In this document: piece after piece, positions 8,344-17,675 of the stretch
Position numbering within the stretch: the first letter of the stretch is position 1
Layout of the letters: every line of letters begins with the position of its first letter
Assembly (NCBI GenBank): GCA_030844565.1
Contig: JAUUNK010000006.1
Coordinates: forward strand, 1 to 61,256
Length of the DNA: 61,256 nucleotides
Source of the DNA: Bacteroides ovatus
GTDB taxonomy: Bacteria > Bacteroidota > Bacteroidia > Bacteroidales > Bacteroidaceae
Direction of reading: 5' to 3'
Translations under genes and position numbers: made by a program
Notes under the pieces: model-generated
Seen by the model: only the letters and a program-made list of their open reading frames with translations
Told to the model about the DNA's origin: nothing
Database searches by the model: none

Positions 8344-10227
8344 ATGCTGAAATTAAGAACTATTTTCATTGCAATGGCGGCATGCTCTGTGCCAGCCGTG
8401 AACGTACTCGCGTTAGACGACGTGACTGCTCCTATAGATACACTGAGACTATCTGAAGTCGAGATTGTAGCTCCGCGTAAAACGAATGTCGTGCTGACTC
8501 CTTTAACAGTGACAACTGTGAGCGAATCCACTATTGAAAAGAGCGCCCAAAGTAGCCTTTTACCAGTACTTCAAAACCAAGTTCCCGGATTGTTTGTGAG
8601 CGAGCGTGGTTTTGCGGGCTATGGTGTTTCAGGAGGCTCGGCAGGCTCAGTCAGCATCCGGGGTGTAGGCCAGGGAAATAAAGTGCTTTTTATGATTGAC
8701 GGTCAGCCGCAGTGGGCAGGTATCTTTGGACATTCGTTGCCGGACACTTACGTGGCTAACGGTGTGGAACGCGTCGAAGTGGTGCGTGGTCCTTCCTCGC
8801 TTTTATATGGCTCCAATGCCATGGGTGGTTCTATCAACATTATCACCAAGCGTGCCACTGAAGAGGGACTTTCGGGTCGTTCACGCGCTATGTTCGGCTC
8901 TTTCACAACTCAAAAGTTCAATACTGCCGTGTCTTATCGCAAAGGTCGTTTCGGTGCAACTGCCGCCGGGCAGGTGGACCGTAGCAACGGCAACCGTTCG
9001 GGCTCTGAGTTCTGGCTTGCCAACGAATATCTCCAACTCCAATACAAGGCGGACGAACATTGGCAGGTGGGCTCCAATGTCGACATGACCCAATCAAAGG
9101 CTAATAATCCCGGAACAATCCAAAGTCCGCTACTTAGCATGTGGACGAAGATATTCCGGGGGACAGCTTCCGTCTTTGCTCACAACAATTATCGTGTTTC
9201 CCAAGGCGGGGTGCAGGGTTATATCAACTGGGGCTCGCATCATGTTGACGATGGATATGCACCTGGCAAAGAGCCGCGCGATTATCTTTTCCGTTCCACC
9301 GACTACAACATGGGGTTCACCGCTTTCCAAAACTTTACGCCTTGGATGGATAACAAACTCTCTGCAGGCATCGACTTTGTGCATTGGGGCGGTCACAGTT
9401 GGAATGTGATAAAAGAAAATCCCTCTGAAACAAACTCCGACTTCAAGGCTCACGAAAATGAAGTGGCGGGGTATGTGATGATGCAGCAAGGATTCTGGAA
9501 TGACTTGCTTGCCCTTAACGGCGGCGTTCGTCTCCAACATTCGTCACAATATGGCAACGAATGGGTCCCACAAGCGGGATTTATCCTTCGTCCCGCCAAA
9601 GGTTCTTCACTCAAATTCTCATTCGGCAAAGGCTTCCGCTCTCCTAATCTGAAAGAGCTCTATCTCTACAGACCCGCAAATCCTGACTTGGAACCGGAAT
9701 ACCTGTACAACTATGAAGTGGAACTGCGGCAGATGGCACTGGATGGCAGGCTCAACGCCGGATTGAACCTCTATTTCATCGACGGCAAGAACATGATCCA
9801 AACCGAGAATATTGACGGTCGCCCCATCAATCTGAATGCCGGTTCGTTTATCAATAAAGGTTTTGAACTCGACTTCTCTTACCTTGTCATCCGTAACATT
9901 ATCCTCATGGCAAATTATAGTTATTTGCACACCAATGGCAATATACTATATGCGCCCAAGAACAAGCTGTATGCACAGGTCAACTACTCTCCGCGACAGT
10001 GGGCACTCACTCTCGAATCTTCGTCTATATGGGGGCTTAAGACCGGTGGTCCCGAGAAGAGCAATTATTCGCTTCTTAACTTTCGCGGAGCCTATACCAT
10101 TGAAGGGCACGCTCCCGTTACACTGATGCTTAAAGTGGACAACCTCACCAATAAACACTATGAGATTGTATACGGCTGTCCGATGCCCGGCACTACTCTC
10201 ATGGGAGGAGTTGAAATCAAATTTTGA
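8344..10227 (+). CDS. TonB-dependent outer-membrane receptor (BtuB/catecholate-receptor type)
   Basis: The 627-residue protein has a signal peptide (cleavage near VLA), a plug domain directly after it with the conserved sequences SVSIRGVG, VLFMIDG, VERVEVVRGPSSLLYG and GGSINIITKR, and a beta-barrel that ends in the outer-membrane signature Phe (GGVEIKF). It lacks the CarboxypepD-like and STN domains of SusC proteins, so it is a classical metallophore/vitamin/small-ligand receptor. It is followed after 15 nt by a NupG-like permease, and the two are probably co-transcribed. That arrangement suggests uptake of a nucleoside-related ligand across both membranes; this is inference. Confidence 0.93.
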   Translation: MLKLRTIFIAMAACSVPAVNVLALDDVTAPIDTLRLSEVEIVAPRKTNVVLTPLTVTTVSESTIEKSAQSSLLPVLQNQVPGLFVSERGFAGYGVSGGSAGSVSIRGVGQGNKVLFMIDGQPQWAGIFGHSLPDTYVANGVERVEVVRGPSSLLYGSNAMGGSINIITKRATEEGLSGRSRAMFGSFTTQKFNTAVSYRKGRFGATAAGQVDRSNGNRSGSEFWLANEYLQLQYKADEHWQVGSNVDMTQSKANNPGTIQSPLLSMWTKIFRGTASVFAHNNYRVSQGGVQGYINWGSHHVDDGYAPGKEPRDYLFRSTDYNMGFTAFQNFTPWMDNKLSAGIDFVHWGGHSWNVIKENPSETNSDFKAHENEVAGYVMMQQGFWNDLLALNGGVRLQHSSQYGNEWVPQAGFILRPAKGSSLKFSFGKGFRSPNLKELYLYRPANPDLEPEYLYNYEVELRQMALDGRLNAGLNLYFIDGKNMIQTENIDGRPINLNAGSFINKGFELDFSYLVIRNIILMANYSYLHTNGNILYAPKNKLYAQVNYSPRQWALTLESSSIWGLKTGGPEKSNYSLLNFRGAYTIEGHAPVTLMLKVDNLTNKHYEIVYGCPMPGTTLMGGVEIKF

Positions 10228-10242
10228 CATATAGTAAGTTAT

Positions 10243-11595
10243 ATGGGAATTAAGTTTCGACTGTCTTTGTTGATTTTCCTGCAGTTTGCAGTCTGGGGCA
10301 GCTATCTGGTATCGTTAGGGCAATACCTGGGCTCCGCTGGACTGGGACGGCAGATTCAATGGTTTTATGCCGTAGGCGGTTTCGCGGCACTATTCATGCC
10401 TGCGCTTATGGGAGCTGTTGCCGACCGCTACATTCAGGCACAGAAACTGTTGGGAAGTTGCCATTTTGTTGCGGCTGCTTTCATGTTGGCTGCATGGGCT
10501 TACGGTGCTTTCTCCGATAAAGTTGAGTTTGTTCCCCTTTTTATTCTCTTTTCTCTGTCGGTAGCTTTCTACATTCCCACACTCGCTCTTTGCAATTCGG
10601 TCTCGTTTGCCACATTAAAGAAAGGTGGATTGGACCCGCTCAAGACATTTCCGTCGATAAGAATTTGGGGTACGATAGGTTTCGTGGCGATGATGTGGGT
10701 GGTCAATTCAATGTGGATGGTCCACGGTTCATTCGGATTCACGCTTGACGAACAACACCCCCATGCCATGTTGCGAATGCAATATACCGTCGCTCAGTTA
10801 TGTGCGAGCGCCATTGTAGGTTTTATAACGGCTATCTATTCTATCACGTTGCCCCGGGTAGAGGTGCGTCGTGGGGATGTTGGTGGCAATGCCGAATACC
10901 GTTTGTCGGGATGGCGCAAATGGCCGGTAATCGGTTCTTTCCGGTTGTTGGCCTATAAGCAGTTGTTGCCGTTTTTCCTTTTTTCGATGTTCCTGGGTGT
11001 GGCGTTGCAAATCAACAACGGCTATGTCACCCCGTATCTTACCCATTTTCGCGGGCTTGAAACGTATTCCGGTACATTCGGTGCCGCCAATGCAACCTTA
11101 CTTTCGTCGCTGTCCCAGATTTCCGAAGCATTCTGGATTCTTCCGGTCGGGTGCATACTTGCCCGTGTAGGAATCAAGAAAACAATACTTGCGGCGATGG
11201 CGGCATGGGTAGTAAACTTCTTTTGCTTCGCCTTTGGCAATACCGGCAGTGGAATGTGGCTGATTGTGACGGCAATGCTTGTTTACGGCATCGGTTTCGA
11301 CTTCTTCAATATAGCAGGTGCGCTGTTTGTCGACAAGCAGGCTCCTGCCACTGACAAGTCAGCCGCCCAAGGGTTATGGATGATGATGACTAAAGGTATA
11401 GGTTCCAGTCTGGGCATGATTGGTGCCGGTGCGGTAGTCAATGCCTTCTGCCACTGGGAAGAAATCGATGGATACCGTTATTTCATGGGATCATGGACTA
11501 CGGTATGGCTCATCTTTTGTGCTTACTGCCTTGTGGTTTTCTTTGCCTTCATGCTCTTTTTCAAATCTCCTTTCACATCATCCCGGGACAATTAA
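10243..11595 (+). CDS. nupG: MFS nucleoside permease (NupG/NHS family)
   Basis: The 450-residue polytopic inner-membrane protein has twelve predicted hydrophobic segments. The start (FRLSLLIFLQFAVWGSYLVSLGQYL), the GGFAALFMPALMGAVADRY segment and the C-terminal half (FDFFNIAGALFVDKQA) are characteristic of the nucleoside:H+ symporter family that includes E. coli NupG and XapB. It should import nucleosides by proton symport. It follows the TonB-dependent receptor by 15 nt. The PNP gene 8 kb away could process the imported purine nucleosides. Confidence 0.9.
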   Translation: MGIKFRLSLLIFLQFAVWGSYLVSLGQYLGSAGLGRQIQWFYAVGGFAALFMPALMGAVADRYIQAQKLLGSCHFVAAAFMLAAWAYGAFSDKVEFVPLFILFSLSVAFYIPTLALCNSVSFATLKKGGLDPLKTFPSIRIWGTIGFVAMMWVVNSMWMVHGSFGFTLDEQHPHAMLRMQYTVAQLCASAIVGFITAIYSITLPRVEVRRGDVGGNAEYRLSGWRKWPVIGSFRLLAYKQLLPFFLFSMFLGVALQINNGYVTPYLTHFRGLETYSGTFGAANATLLSSLSQISEAFWILPVGCILARVGIKKTILAAMAAWVVNFFCFAFGNTGSGMWLIVTAMLVYGIGFDFFNIAGALFVDKQAPATDKSAAQGLWMMMTKGIGSSLGMIGAGAVVNAFCHWEEIDGYRYFMGSWTTVWLIFCAYCLVVFFAFMLFFKSPFTSSRDN

Positions 11596-12038
11596 CATGC
11601 CTTGAAGCCGTATGGCAAATGATTGTGGGCAGGTCGGTGTTAATGAGCGTTTCGTGCAAGTCCGTGAATGGAAGAGCAACGCTATTCTCACTTTATTTTC
11701 TGCATTTCAGCAGTTTTTACGCAAACTCTTGTTATATTCTGGAATAATTTTCTTAACGCCTTATTATAAAGGTTTTGGGAGAATTCCATTTTGAGGTAAT
11801 GATTTGGCAACCGTGCTTGTTGCTATATTCTGCTGTGAATTGTTTTAAAGTTACTTGTTCTGCTGCAAAAGTAAGAATCAAGAATACAACTAATACACAA
11901 AAGCCGGACAGCGTTTTTTCTGTTTCTATCCTCCTGCTCCAATGCCTATTGGATGCACTCTTGCTGTACATCATCTCAAAATGTACTAGCAGATAGATTC
12001 ATACCGAGCTACACTTTTCAAATTAGGTATTGAGACCA
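11596..12038. other. Gene-free spacer at the left edge of the R-M island
   Basis: No convincing gene is present in these 443 bp. The stretch at 11,793-11,835 resembles one at 21,347-21,389 on the other side of the island. On the minus strand 11,866-11,873 reads TACTTTTG, a possible -7 box, but it points toward hsdR's 3' end and lacks a -33 box. Short open frames here have no recognisable content. Confidence 0.5.
11793..11835 (+). repeat. Left copy of an imperfect 43-bp direct repeat flanking the R-M island
   Basis: The stretch beginning GAGGTAATGATTTGG and ending ATATTCTGCTG aligns in the same orientation with 21,347-21,389 (GGGGTAATGACTTGG ... ATATTCCGCT) at roughly three identities in four with one gap. 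The right copy lies just upstream of a recombinase relic. The pair may be old attachment or element-end sequences. Confidence 0.4.
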
Positions 12039-15000
12039 TTATATTTGCCCTCCAATATCCCTGAATTTTTCAATAAAAGCTACAATTCTTTGGAATACAC
12101 TTTGTTTCTTCGTTAGATATTGAGGGTTGAGTGGACTCATCTTCGGCAGAATAGTATTAAGGTCAGTACCATTCTCGCTGGCATACTTCCGCTTCAAAGA
12201 GGTTTGAATATATCGTTTGGCGGCTTCTATATTCAGTCTTTCTTCTGCAATCAGAATAGCAGCCTCCTCTTTCTGTTTCTCTTGGGCATAGGCAAAGAAA
12301 GCGGCGATAATACCAGTCTTATCTTGAATTGGTTCCAAGTCTGTTTCATTGATAAAATCAACTATCAGACTCTCTTTTGCTCTATTCCCGATGCTCGCTC
12401 TAATCACACGGCGCACATCGTCTATCAATGCAGCCTTATCTTTCGTTTTTTTGTTGTGCTCAAAAATTAATTCAAGAATATAGTCAAGATCTATCTCCTG
12501 AGATTTGAGCAAATCAATTTCAAAGACCACATCATCCCAATCTATTTTTGAATCTTCAGAGGCTTTACTATTCCTCTCATGTCTGAACCAGTCTCGAATA
12601 TCGTTGTACGTCGAACGATAATCCTGCACAGTTCGTTCTTTCAGAACATCAATGCTCTGCATGGCTGCTATGTCTTCATCCGTCAGAAAGTAAGTATCCT
12701 TAAATTTTTCAAGAGCTGTGGTATCCTCCTGGTCTATTTTTTGCAGGGCTTTAAGATGAGTAAATTCATCGTAGTTTTGCAGGATGTTTTCTATCTGCAA
12801 ATACTCTCCGAATAGCTTCACAAAAGTTTTTTTATCTGTTTCTGTTACTATTTCGTCCGGCTCTGGAAACTTTTGTGTCAATTCTTTAGTCACTTCTACA
12901 TATCCTCTTCTCGCCTCGCCTGTGGCAATATCTATAAATCCTTCTAGGTATTCTTTATAACTCTTCTCAAGTACCACATTCTTTGTGTTCTTATCGCCGA
13001 ATAAAGTAATGGCATCTATCGTAGCATTCTCCAAATCTCTGAACGTGACGATATTACCGAAAGTCTTGGTCGCATCATATATGCGGTTTGTGCGTGAGAA
13101 AGCCTGCATCAGACCATGATAGCGCAAGTTTTTATCTACAAACAGCGTATTCAACGTGGGAGCATCGAACCCGGTAAGGAACATACCTACTACTATAAGC
13201 AGGTCAATCTCTTGGTTTTTTACCCTTTTTGCCAAATCACGATAATAGTTTTGGAATTCCCTGCTGTCCACCCCGAAACTCGTCTTAAACAGGATGTTAT
13301 AATCATTGATTGCTTTTGCCAAAAACTCCTTAGCGCTGCTGTCCATTGCCGATGGTTCAAAGTTCTCTTCAGCAATGTCGCCCACTGCATTTTGTTCTTC
13401 ATTAGGAGCAAAAGAAAATATGGTGGCTATCTTCAGCGGTTTTTCATTATCTTTCTGTAGATTGTTTAATTCTTGATAATACAGTTTGGCTGCCTCTACG
13501 CTGTTCACCGCGAACATTGCATTAAAGCCCTTATTGTTTCCTTGATTCCTATGGGTCTTTATTCTAAAATTCTGTAGGATGTATTGAGATATTTCTTTGA
13601 TACGTTTAGGATGAAGGAAGAGCTTTTTGTTTTCCGCTGCATTTAACTTAACTTCATCATGCTCCGCTTCCAACGTTTTAAACTGTGGACGCACATCGTT
13701 GTAGTCCACTTTGAACTTCAAGACTTTTTCATCCCGAATGGCGTCTGTGATGACATACGAATGCAACTCACGACCGAATACGCTGGCAGTTGTCTCAGCT
13801 CCCAACGCGTTTCCTTTTCGAATCAACTCACCGTCCACAATATCATCGCCAAAGATTGGAGTACCCGTAAATCCAACTTGATAGTATCTCTTGAAATTCT
13901 TCCTCAGATTCTTCTGTGCTTCACCGAATTGGGAGCGGTGGCACTCATCGAAGATAAATACAACCTGCTTCTGATAAACAGGCAGATTGCTCTCGCTTTT
14001 CATGAGGTTGTTCAACTTTTGAATGGTCGTGACAATAATTTTGTTGTCATCTTTATCGATGTTTCGTTTCAAGCCGGCTGTGCTTTCCGAGCCATTGACG
14101 CTTTCGGGCGAGAAGCGTTGGTACTCTTTCATCGTCTGATAATCCAAATCCTTACGGTCAACAACGAAGAATACTTTATCAATAAAATCAAGTTGAGTGG
14201 CAAGGCGGGCAACCTTGAAGCTGGTTAGCGTTTTGCCTGAACCTGTGGTATGCCAAATGTAGCCACCACCTTCTGTCGTTCCCCATTTCTTCGCTTGATA
14301 GGCACTTTTAATCTTCCACAGAATGCGTTCTGTTGCAGCTATTTGGTAGGGACGCATAATGAGTAGCGTGTCGCTGGTGTCGAACACAGAATAAGTGAGT
14401 AGAATTTGCAGCAGCGTATTTTTTTGAAAAAATGTTGCCGTGAAGTCCTTTAGGTCTCTAATCAGCGTATTGTCCGCTTTTGCCCAATTCATCGTAAAGT
14501 CAAAGCTGTTTTTGTTCCGCTTTACGGTATTGGCAAAATAACGGGTATCTGTACCGTTGGAGATAACAAAAATCTGCAAGTATTTATATAGGGAACTTTC
14601 ACTGTTGAAGCTTTCCTTGCTATAGCGGTGTACTTGGTTGAAAGCTTCACGAATAGCCACTCCTCGTTTTTTCAGTTCTATCTGCACCATAGGCAAGCCA
14701 TTCACCAAAACCGTAACATCATAACGGTTGGCTTGTGCTCCGGTCTGTTCAAATTGATTAATCACTTGCACTTTGTTGCGGGCAATGTTCGTTTTATCCA
14801 CCAAATAAATATTTTGAATATGTCCATCGTCAAACACAAAGTCATAGATATAATTCTCGTGTACCTTTCTTGTTTTCTCTACAAGGCTGTCACTAGATTT
14901 GTCCAGATATTCTTCCACGAAACGTACCCATTCTGCATCTGTAAAGACAACTTGATTAAGAATCTGTAGTTGCTTCCTAACGTTGATTAATAGAGCATCA

Positions 15001-15188
15001 GGAGAAACAATGTCTGGGGCATATTCGTAACCTTGATTTCTCAAATCATCTATGAATTCATGTTCCAAAGCGGCTTCTGTCTGATAACCTGCGGGTGGCT
15101 CGCATACCATTGAACTCTTTGCATAGTTGTCAAGAACTATGTAATTTTGTAATTCTGCTATGGTGCTATATTGTATCATTTTGTTCAT
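12039..15188 (-). CDS. hsdR: Type I restriction enzyme R subunit HsdR
   Basis: HsdR is the motor and nuclease subunit of the HsdR2M2S1 complex, which translocates DNA from an unmethylated site and cuts at a distance. The 1,049-residue length matches the EcoR124I-like (type IC) group. The N-terminal PD-(D/E)xK nuclease is intact: Asp157 and Glu171-x-Lys173 (IELKK). The SF2 translocase follows, with Walker A GSGKT at 316-320 and the DECH box at 414-417 (FIFDECHRSQFGE), then GFTGTP and the helicase C-terminal segment SRTNRIYD. Its ATG overlaps the prrC stop by 4 bp (ATGA), so it is the last gene of the island operon and translationally coupled. Confidence 0.97.
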   Translation of the reverse strand: MNKMIQYSTIAELQNYIVLDNYAKSSMVCEPPAGYQTEAALEHEFIDDLRNQGYEYAPDIVSPDALLINVRKQLQILNQVVFTDAEWVRFVEEYLDKSSDSLVEKTRKVHENYIYDFVFDDGHIQNIYLVDKTNIARNKVQVINQFEQTGAQANRYDVTVLVNGLPMVQIELKKRGVAIREAFNQVHRYSKESFNSESSLYKYLQIFVISNGTDTRYFANTVKRNKNSFDFTMNWAKADNTLIRDLKDFTATFFQKNTLLQILLTYSVFDTSDTLLIMRPYQIAATERILWKIKSAYQAKKWGTTEGGGYIWHTTGSGKTLTSFKVARLATQLDFIDKVFFVVDRKDLDYQTMKEYQRFSPESVNGSESTAGLKRNIDKDDNKIIVTTIQKLNNLMKSESNLPVYQKQVVFIFDECHRSQFGEAQKNLRKNFKRYYQVGFTGTPIFGDDIVDGELIRKGNALGAETTASVFGRELHSYVITDAIRDEKVLKFKVDYNDVRPQFKTLEAEHDEVKLNAAENKKLFLHPKRIKEISQYILQNFRIKTHRNQGNNKGFNAMFAVNSVEAAKLYYQELNNLQKDNEKPLKIATIFSFAPNEEQNAVGDIAEENFEPSAMDSSAKEFLAKAINDYNILFKTSFGVDSREFQNYYRDLAKRVKNQEIDLLIVVGMFLTGFDAPTLNTLFVDKNLRYHGLMQAFSRTNRIYDATKTFGNIVTFRDLENATIDAITLFGDKNTKNVVLEKSYKEYLEGFIDIATGEARRGYVEVTKELTQKFPEPDEIVTETDKKTFVKLFGEYLQIENILQNYDEFTHLKALQKIDQEDTTALEKFKDTYFLTDEDIAAMQSIDVLKERTVQDYRSTYNDIRDWFRHERNSKASEDSKIDWDDVVFEIDLLKSQEIDLDYILELIFEHNKKTKDKAALIDDVRRVIRASIGNRAKESLIVDFINETDLEPIQDKTGIIAAFFAYAQEKQKEEAAILIAEERLNIEAAKRYIQTSLKRKYASENGTDLNTILPKMSPLNPQYLTKKQSVFQRIVAFIEKFRDIGGQI

Positions 15189-16327
15189 TTATTATGCTCA
15201 ACGCTTGATTTAAAGTGATATATAGGTATTATTACCTCATTTACTAAATATCTTAATACTCTTTTGTCCTCTTCCTTAACAATTGAAGTTTCTATTTCAC
15301 TATGTTTAGAATGGCTATACAGATTGATTCTCTTACAATATGCTTCACGTGATTTTTCAGGCAAAAGCTGTCCCCAGTTTACATAACCGAGAAAGGTGGA
15401 GGTTTTCTCTAGTACGTTACGAAGAAAGTTAAAATGATATTTTTGAATATCACCTGATATCGTAGCTTTCTCCAACTCAGTTAAAAGGGCTAAATGATAG
15501 GAAAAGGGAGAGTCATTAGAATCAATGAGTAAAAAAGTACCGTCATCTAACTTTTCTAAGCGTCTTTTGGCACTGTGCTTTGGCTTATAACTATAACGCG
15601 AATCTGCATTATTGAATTCATTAAACAGTACATTATAAAAAAGTGGATTGTGTGTTGTAATAATAAACTTCAAATCAGATAGACTTGATTTTATTAACTC
15701 TGCCACATTTACCGCCAATTCAATCAAGTGGTTATCATCTAATGAACTTACGGGGTCATCGATAAATATATATTCCAAATCATTAAATTTGTCGGTTTCT
15801 CTATCTACTGGTTCTGCTATATTCAAAACATCAACGACTTGTGCAAGCAAGCTATAAAATACGCACCAGATTAAGCAACTTTCTTCGCCTTTTGAAATCT
15901 TTATATTATCAATCGTGTTCTCATTACCTGCAGCAATAGAGAACGTTATTTCATTGAATCGGTCATTGAATTTTGGCATTAGCTTATCGCTAGTATAATA
16001 CTGAAAATGGGTTATTATGTTGTTCCCTTGTCCTTGATCACGAAATACCCACTCGGTGAAACCGTTTGGTTGTATTTTTAATTTTCGGTTGGTATCAGCA
16101 TCCAAATCATTGTCCCAATAGAATAAATCTTCTGTGAAAGCATTGTAGTAAAGTATCTTGGTTTTTGACTCTTCTTGCTCTTCTGCCTCGGTATCTTTTG
16201 GTTCTATCAGTTCTTTGAATTCTCGTGATAGACGTGTTTTTCCTGTGCCGTTAAATGCATAGATTAACTGCACTTTTTTATTCGCATCTTTGAGTGCTTG
16301 TGCTATTTTGGTTAGTGTCTGTCCCAT
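15185..16327 (-). CDS. prrC: PrrC-type anticodon nuclease
   Basis: PrrC is an ABC-ATPase-regulated tRNA endonuclease that in E. coli cuts tRNA-Lys in the anticodon when phage T4 Stp peptide disables the linked type I enzyme. The 380-residue product matches E. coli PrrC along its length as I recall it: LIYAFNGTGKTRLSR (Walker A, GTGKT 27-31), KILYYNAFTEDLFYWDND, signature KGEES (146-150), Walker B FIDDPVSSLDDNH (188-200) and the switch His in IITTH (222-226). The C-terminal nuclease triad is intact: Arg303 and Glu307 in LRNVLEKT, and His339 in YSHS. The Glu-to-His spacing of 32 residues equals that of E. coli Glu324-His356. The gene lies between hsdS and hsdR exactly as in the prr locus, 1 nt after hsdS and overlapping hsdR by 4 bp. 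Confidence 0.93.
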   Translation of the reverse strand: MGQTLTKIAQALKDANKKVQLIYAFNGTGKTRLSREFKELIEPKDTEAEEQEESKTKILYYNAFTEDLFYWDNDLDADTNRKLKIQPNGFTEWVFRDQGQGNNIITHFQYYTSDKLMPKFNDRFNEITFSIAAGNENTIDNIKISKGEESCLIWCVFYSLLAQVVDVLNIAEPVDRETDKFNDLEYIFIDDPVSSLDDNHLIELAVNVAELIKSSLSDLKFIITTHNPLFYNVLFNEFNNADSRYSYKPKHSAKRRLEKLDDGTFLLIDSNDSPFSYHLALLTELEKATISGDIQKYHFNFLRNVLEKTSTFLGYVNWGQLLPEKSREAYCKRINLYSHSKHSEIETSIVKEEDKRVLRYLVNEVIIPIYHFKSSVEHNK

Positions 16328-16328
16328 A

Positions 16329-17675
16329 TTATGCCTTTATATTATTCGTAGGGAATGTCAATAACATATCACGGTAATATTCATATTGCTTTTGGCGTAA
16401 CTTAATCTCTTTGGGCAGACCGTCGGTGATTGAGGTTGTGAGGGTGTCAAATTTATCAAGAATAGAGACTATACGTTCTTGTTCTTCGAGTGGAGGGATA
16501 GGAATAAGAAACTTTTTAAACCCAATCATATCTACACCTGCAAAATTACCAACTGTAATGTTCTTTTTACACCACTCCCCTAAAACAAAACTATAATAAA
16601 AAAGAAATTTGATTATGAATTTATCAGCATACTCTCTTTTAAGACTAAGATTTGTAAATCTCTGGTTTGATAAAAATGGAACAGTAATTAATGCGTGTTC
16701 TCCAATCGTGGCAGAAGTTGCAATGATGATTGAATTAGCAGGAAATAGTTTATCTCCTTTAACAGCACATGAGTTTACATATTGAATTGATTTGTTTAAA
16801 ACTCTACCATTTTCTCTAATATCTTCCATTCTGAACCATGGTATAGTGCCATTTTCCCAATATTCTTGATTTGACTTAGAAGGAGTATATCCATTTTTAA
16901 GGTTAAATATTTCTTCTAACGTTTCCCATTCCACTTTACCCCGCGGCTGTAAAACAGAATTGCCAGTGTGAGGATTCAATGTGGATAGTGGTTGCGTTGG
17001 ACTGTCGCTACTTTGAATGGAAGTGGCTGACCGGCTCGAACGTAGTGAGAGCTGGTCGGACTCTTCCATAGGATAGGTGAGTAGTTGATTGCGATAATAT
17101 TCATATTGGGATTTTCTCGCTTGCAGCTCCGCTTGCAGCTCCGCTGTAAGCGTCGAAAATTTATCTAAAATACGAACTATCTCTTGTTGTATTTCTAATG
17201 ATTTCTCTGGGTTTTCTGGGCTTGGAATTGGGATTATTGTTTTTTTTAGGTTGTCGTTGTATAATCTTTGAATAGTACCACCTTCCGATACTCCCCATTT
17301 CGCAATTTGGTAAACGTAAAATAGGTATCTATTTAAAACTTGGCTTTCGTCGTTTTTAATCCATACTATGTTACTATCTTGAAAATAAGCATCCTTGCCA
17401 TCAAATATAACAGCTCGTCCAATTGTTCCACTTGCGGAAATGAGTACTTCTCCAATTTTAGGATAACTATACTTCGATTTGTATTCATCAAATAATTCTT
17501 TTGAAATATAAGCATTTGGTTCTTTACCAAAAGTTCCAATTTTATAAAATGGAATATCACCTGTATCCGAAGTTTGTTCTTTAAGAATGCGCTTACACAT
17601 ACCAACTTCACCTATTTCCCCCAGCGTCTTCCATTCTACCTCAACGCCTTCTAATAACTTTTCTATATTACTCAT
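16329..17675 (-). CDS. hsdS: Type I R-M specificity subunit HsdS
   Basis: HsdS carries two target-recognition domains (TRDs), each reading one half of a bipartite DNA site, joined by conserved helices that set the spacing. The 448 residues split into two similar halves. Each starts VEWKTLGEI or VEWETLEEI and ends in ILDKF-TLT then QYEYYR-LLT-P. The first central helix carries AELQAELQA, a 4-residue tandem repeat encoded by two 12-bp units (17,117-17,140). A Ser/Thr-rich linker (about residues 205-240) joins the halves. The recognition sequence cannot be read from the protein. It overlaps the DUF1016 gene by 8 bp. Confidence 0.95.
   Translation of the reverse strand: MSNIEKLLEGVEVEWKTLGEIGEVGMCKRILKEQTSDTGDIPFYKIGTFGKEPNAYISKELFDEYKSKYSYPKIGEVLISASGTIGRAVIFDGKDAYFQDSNIVWIKNDESQVLNRYLFYVYQIAKWGVSEGGTIQRLYNDNLKKTIIPIPSPENPEKSLEIQQEIVRILDKFSTLTAELQAELQARKSQYEYYRNQLLTYPMEESDQLSLRSSRSATSIQSSDSPTQPLSTLNPHTGNSVLQPRGKVEWETLEEIFNLKNGYTPSKSNQEYWENGTIPWFRMEDIRENGRVLNKSIQYVNSCAVKGDKLFPANSIIIATSATIGEHALITVPFLSNQRFTNLSLKREYADKFIIKFLFYYSFVLGEWCKKNITVGNFAGVDMIGFKKFLIPIPPLEEQERIVSILDKFDTLTTSITDGLPKEIKLRQKQYEYYRDMLLTFPTNNIKA
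17117..17140 (-). repeat. Two tandem 12-bp repeats in the hsdS central spacer
   Basis: CGCTTGCAGCTC occurs twice in a row (17117-17128 and 17129-17140), encoding the repeated AELQ of HsdS. In the EcoR124I/EcoR124II pair, two versus three copies of a 4-residue repeat at the corresponding place change the spacing of the DNA site by 1 bp. The unit could gain or lose copies by slippage without breaking the frame. Confidence 0.85.

Noticed and set aside
9130..9540. Leftward frame of 136 codons inside the TonB receptor
   Set aside because: It overlaps a complete receptor gene and carries no motif.
15185..16327. Generic AAA/SMC-like ATPase for the gene between hsdS and hsdR
   Set aside because: Full-length resemblance to PrrC, the intact R-E-H triad and the locus order make the specific call better.
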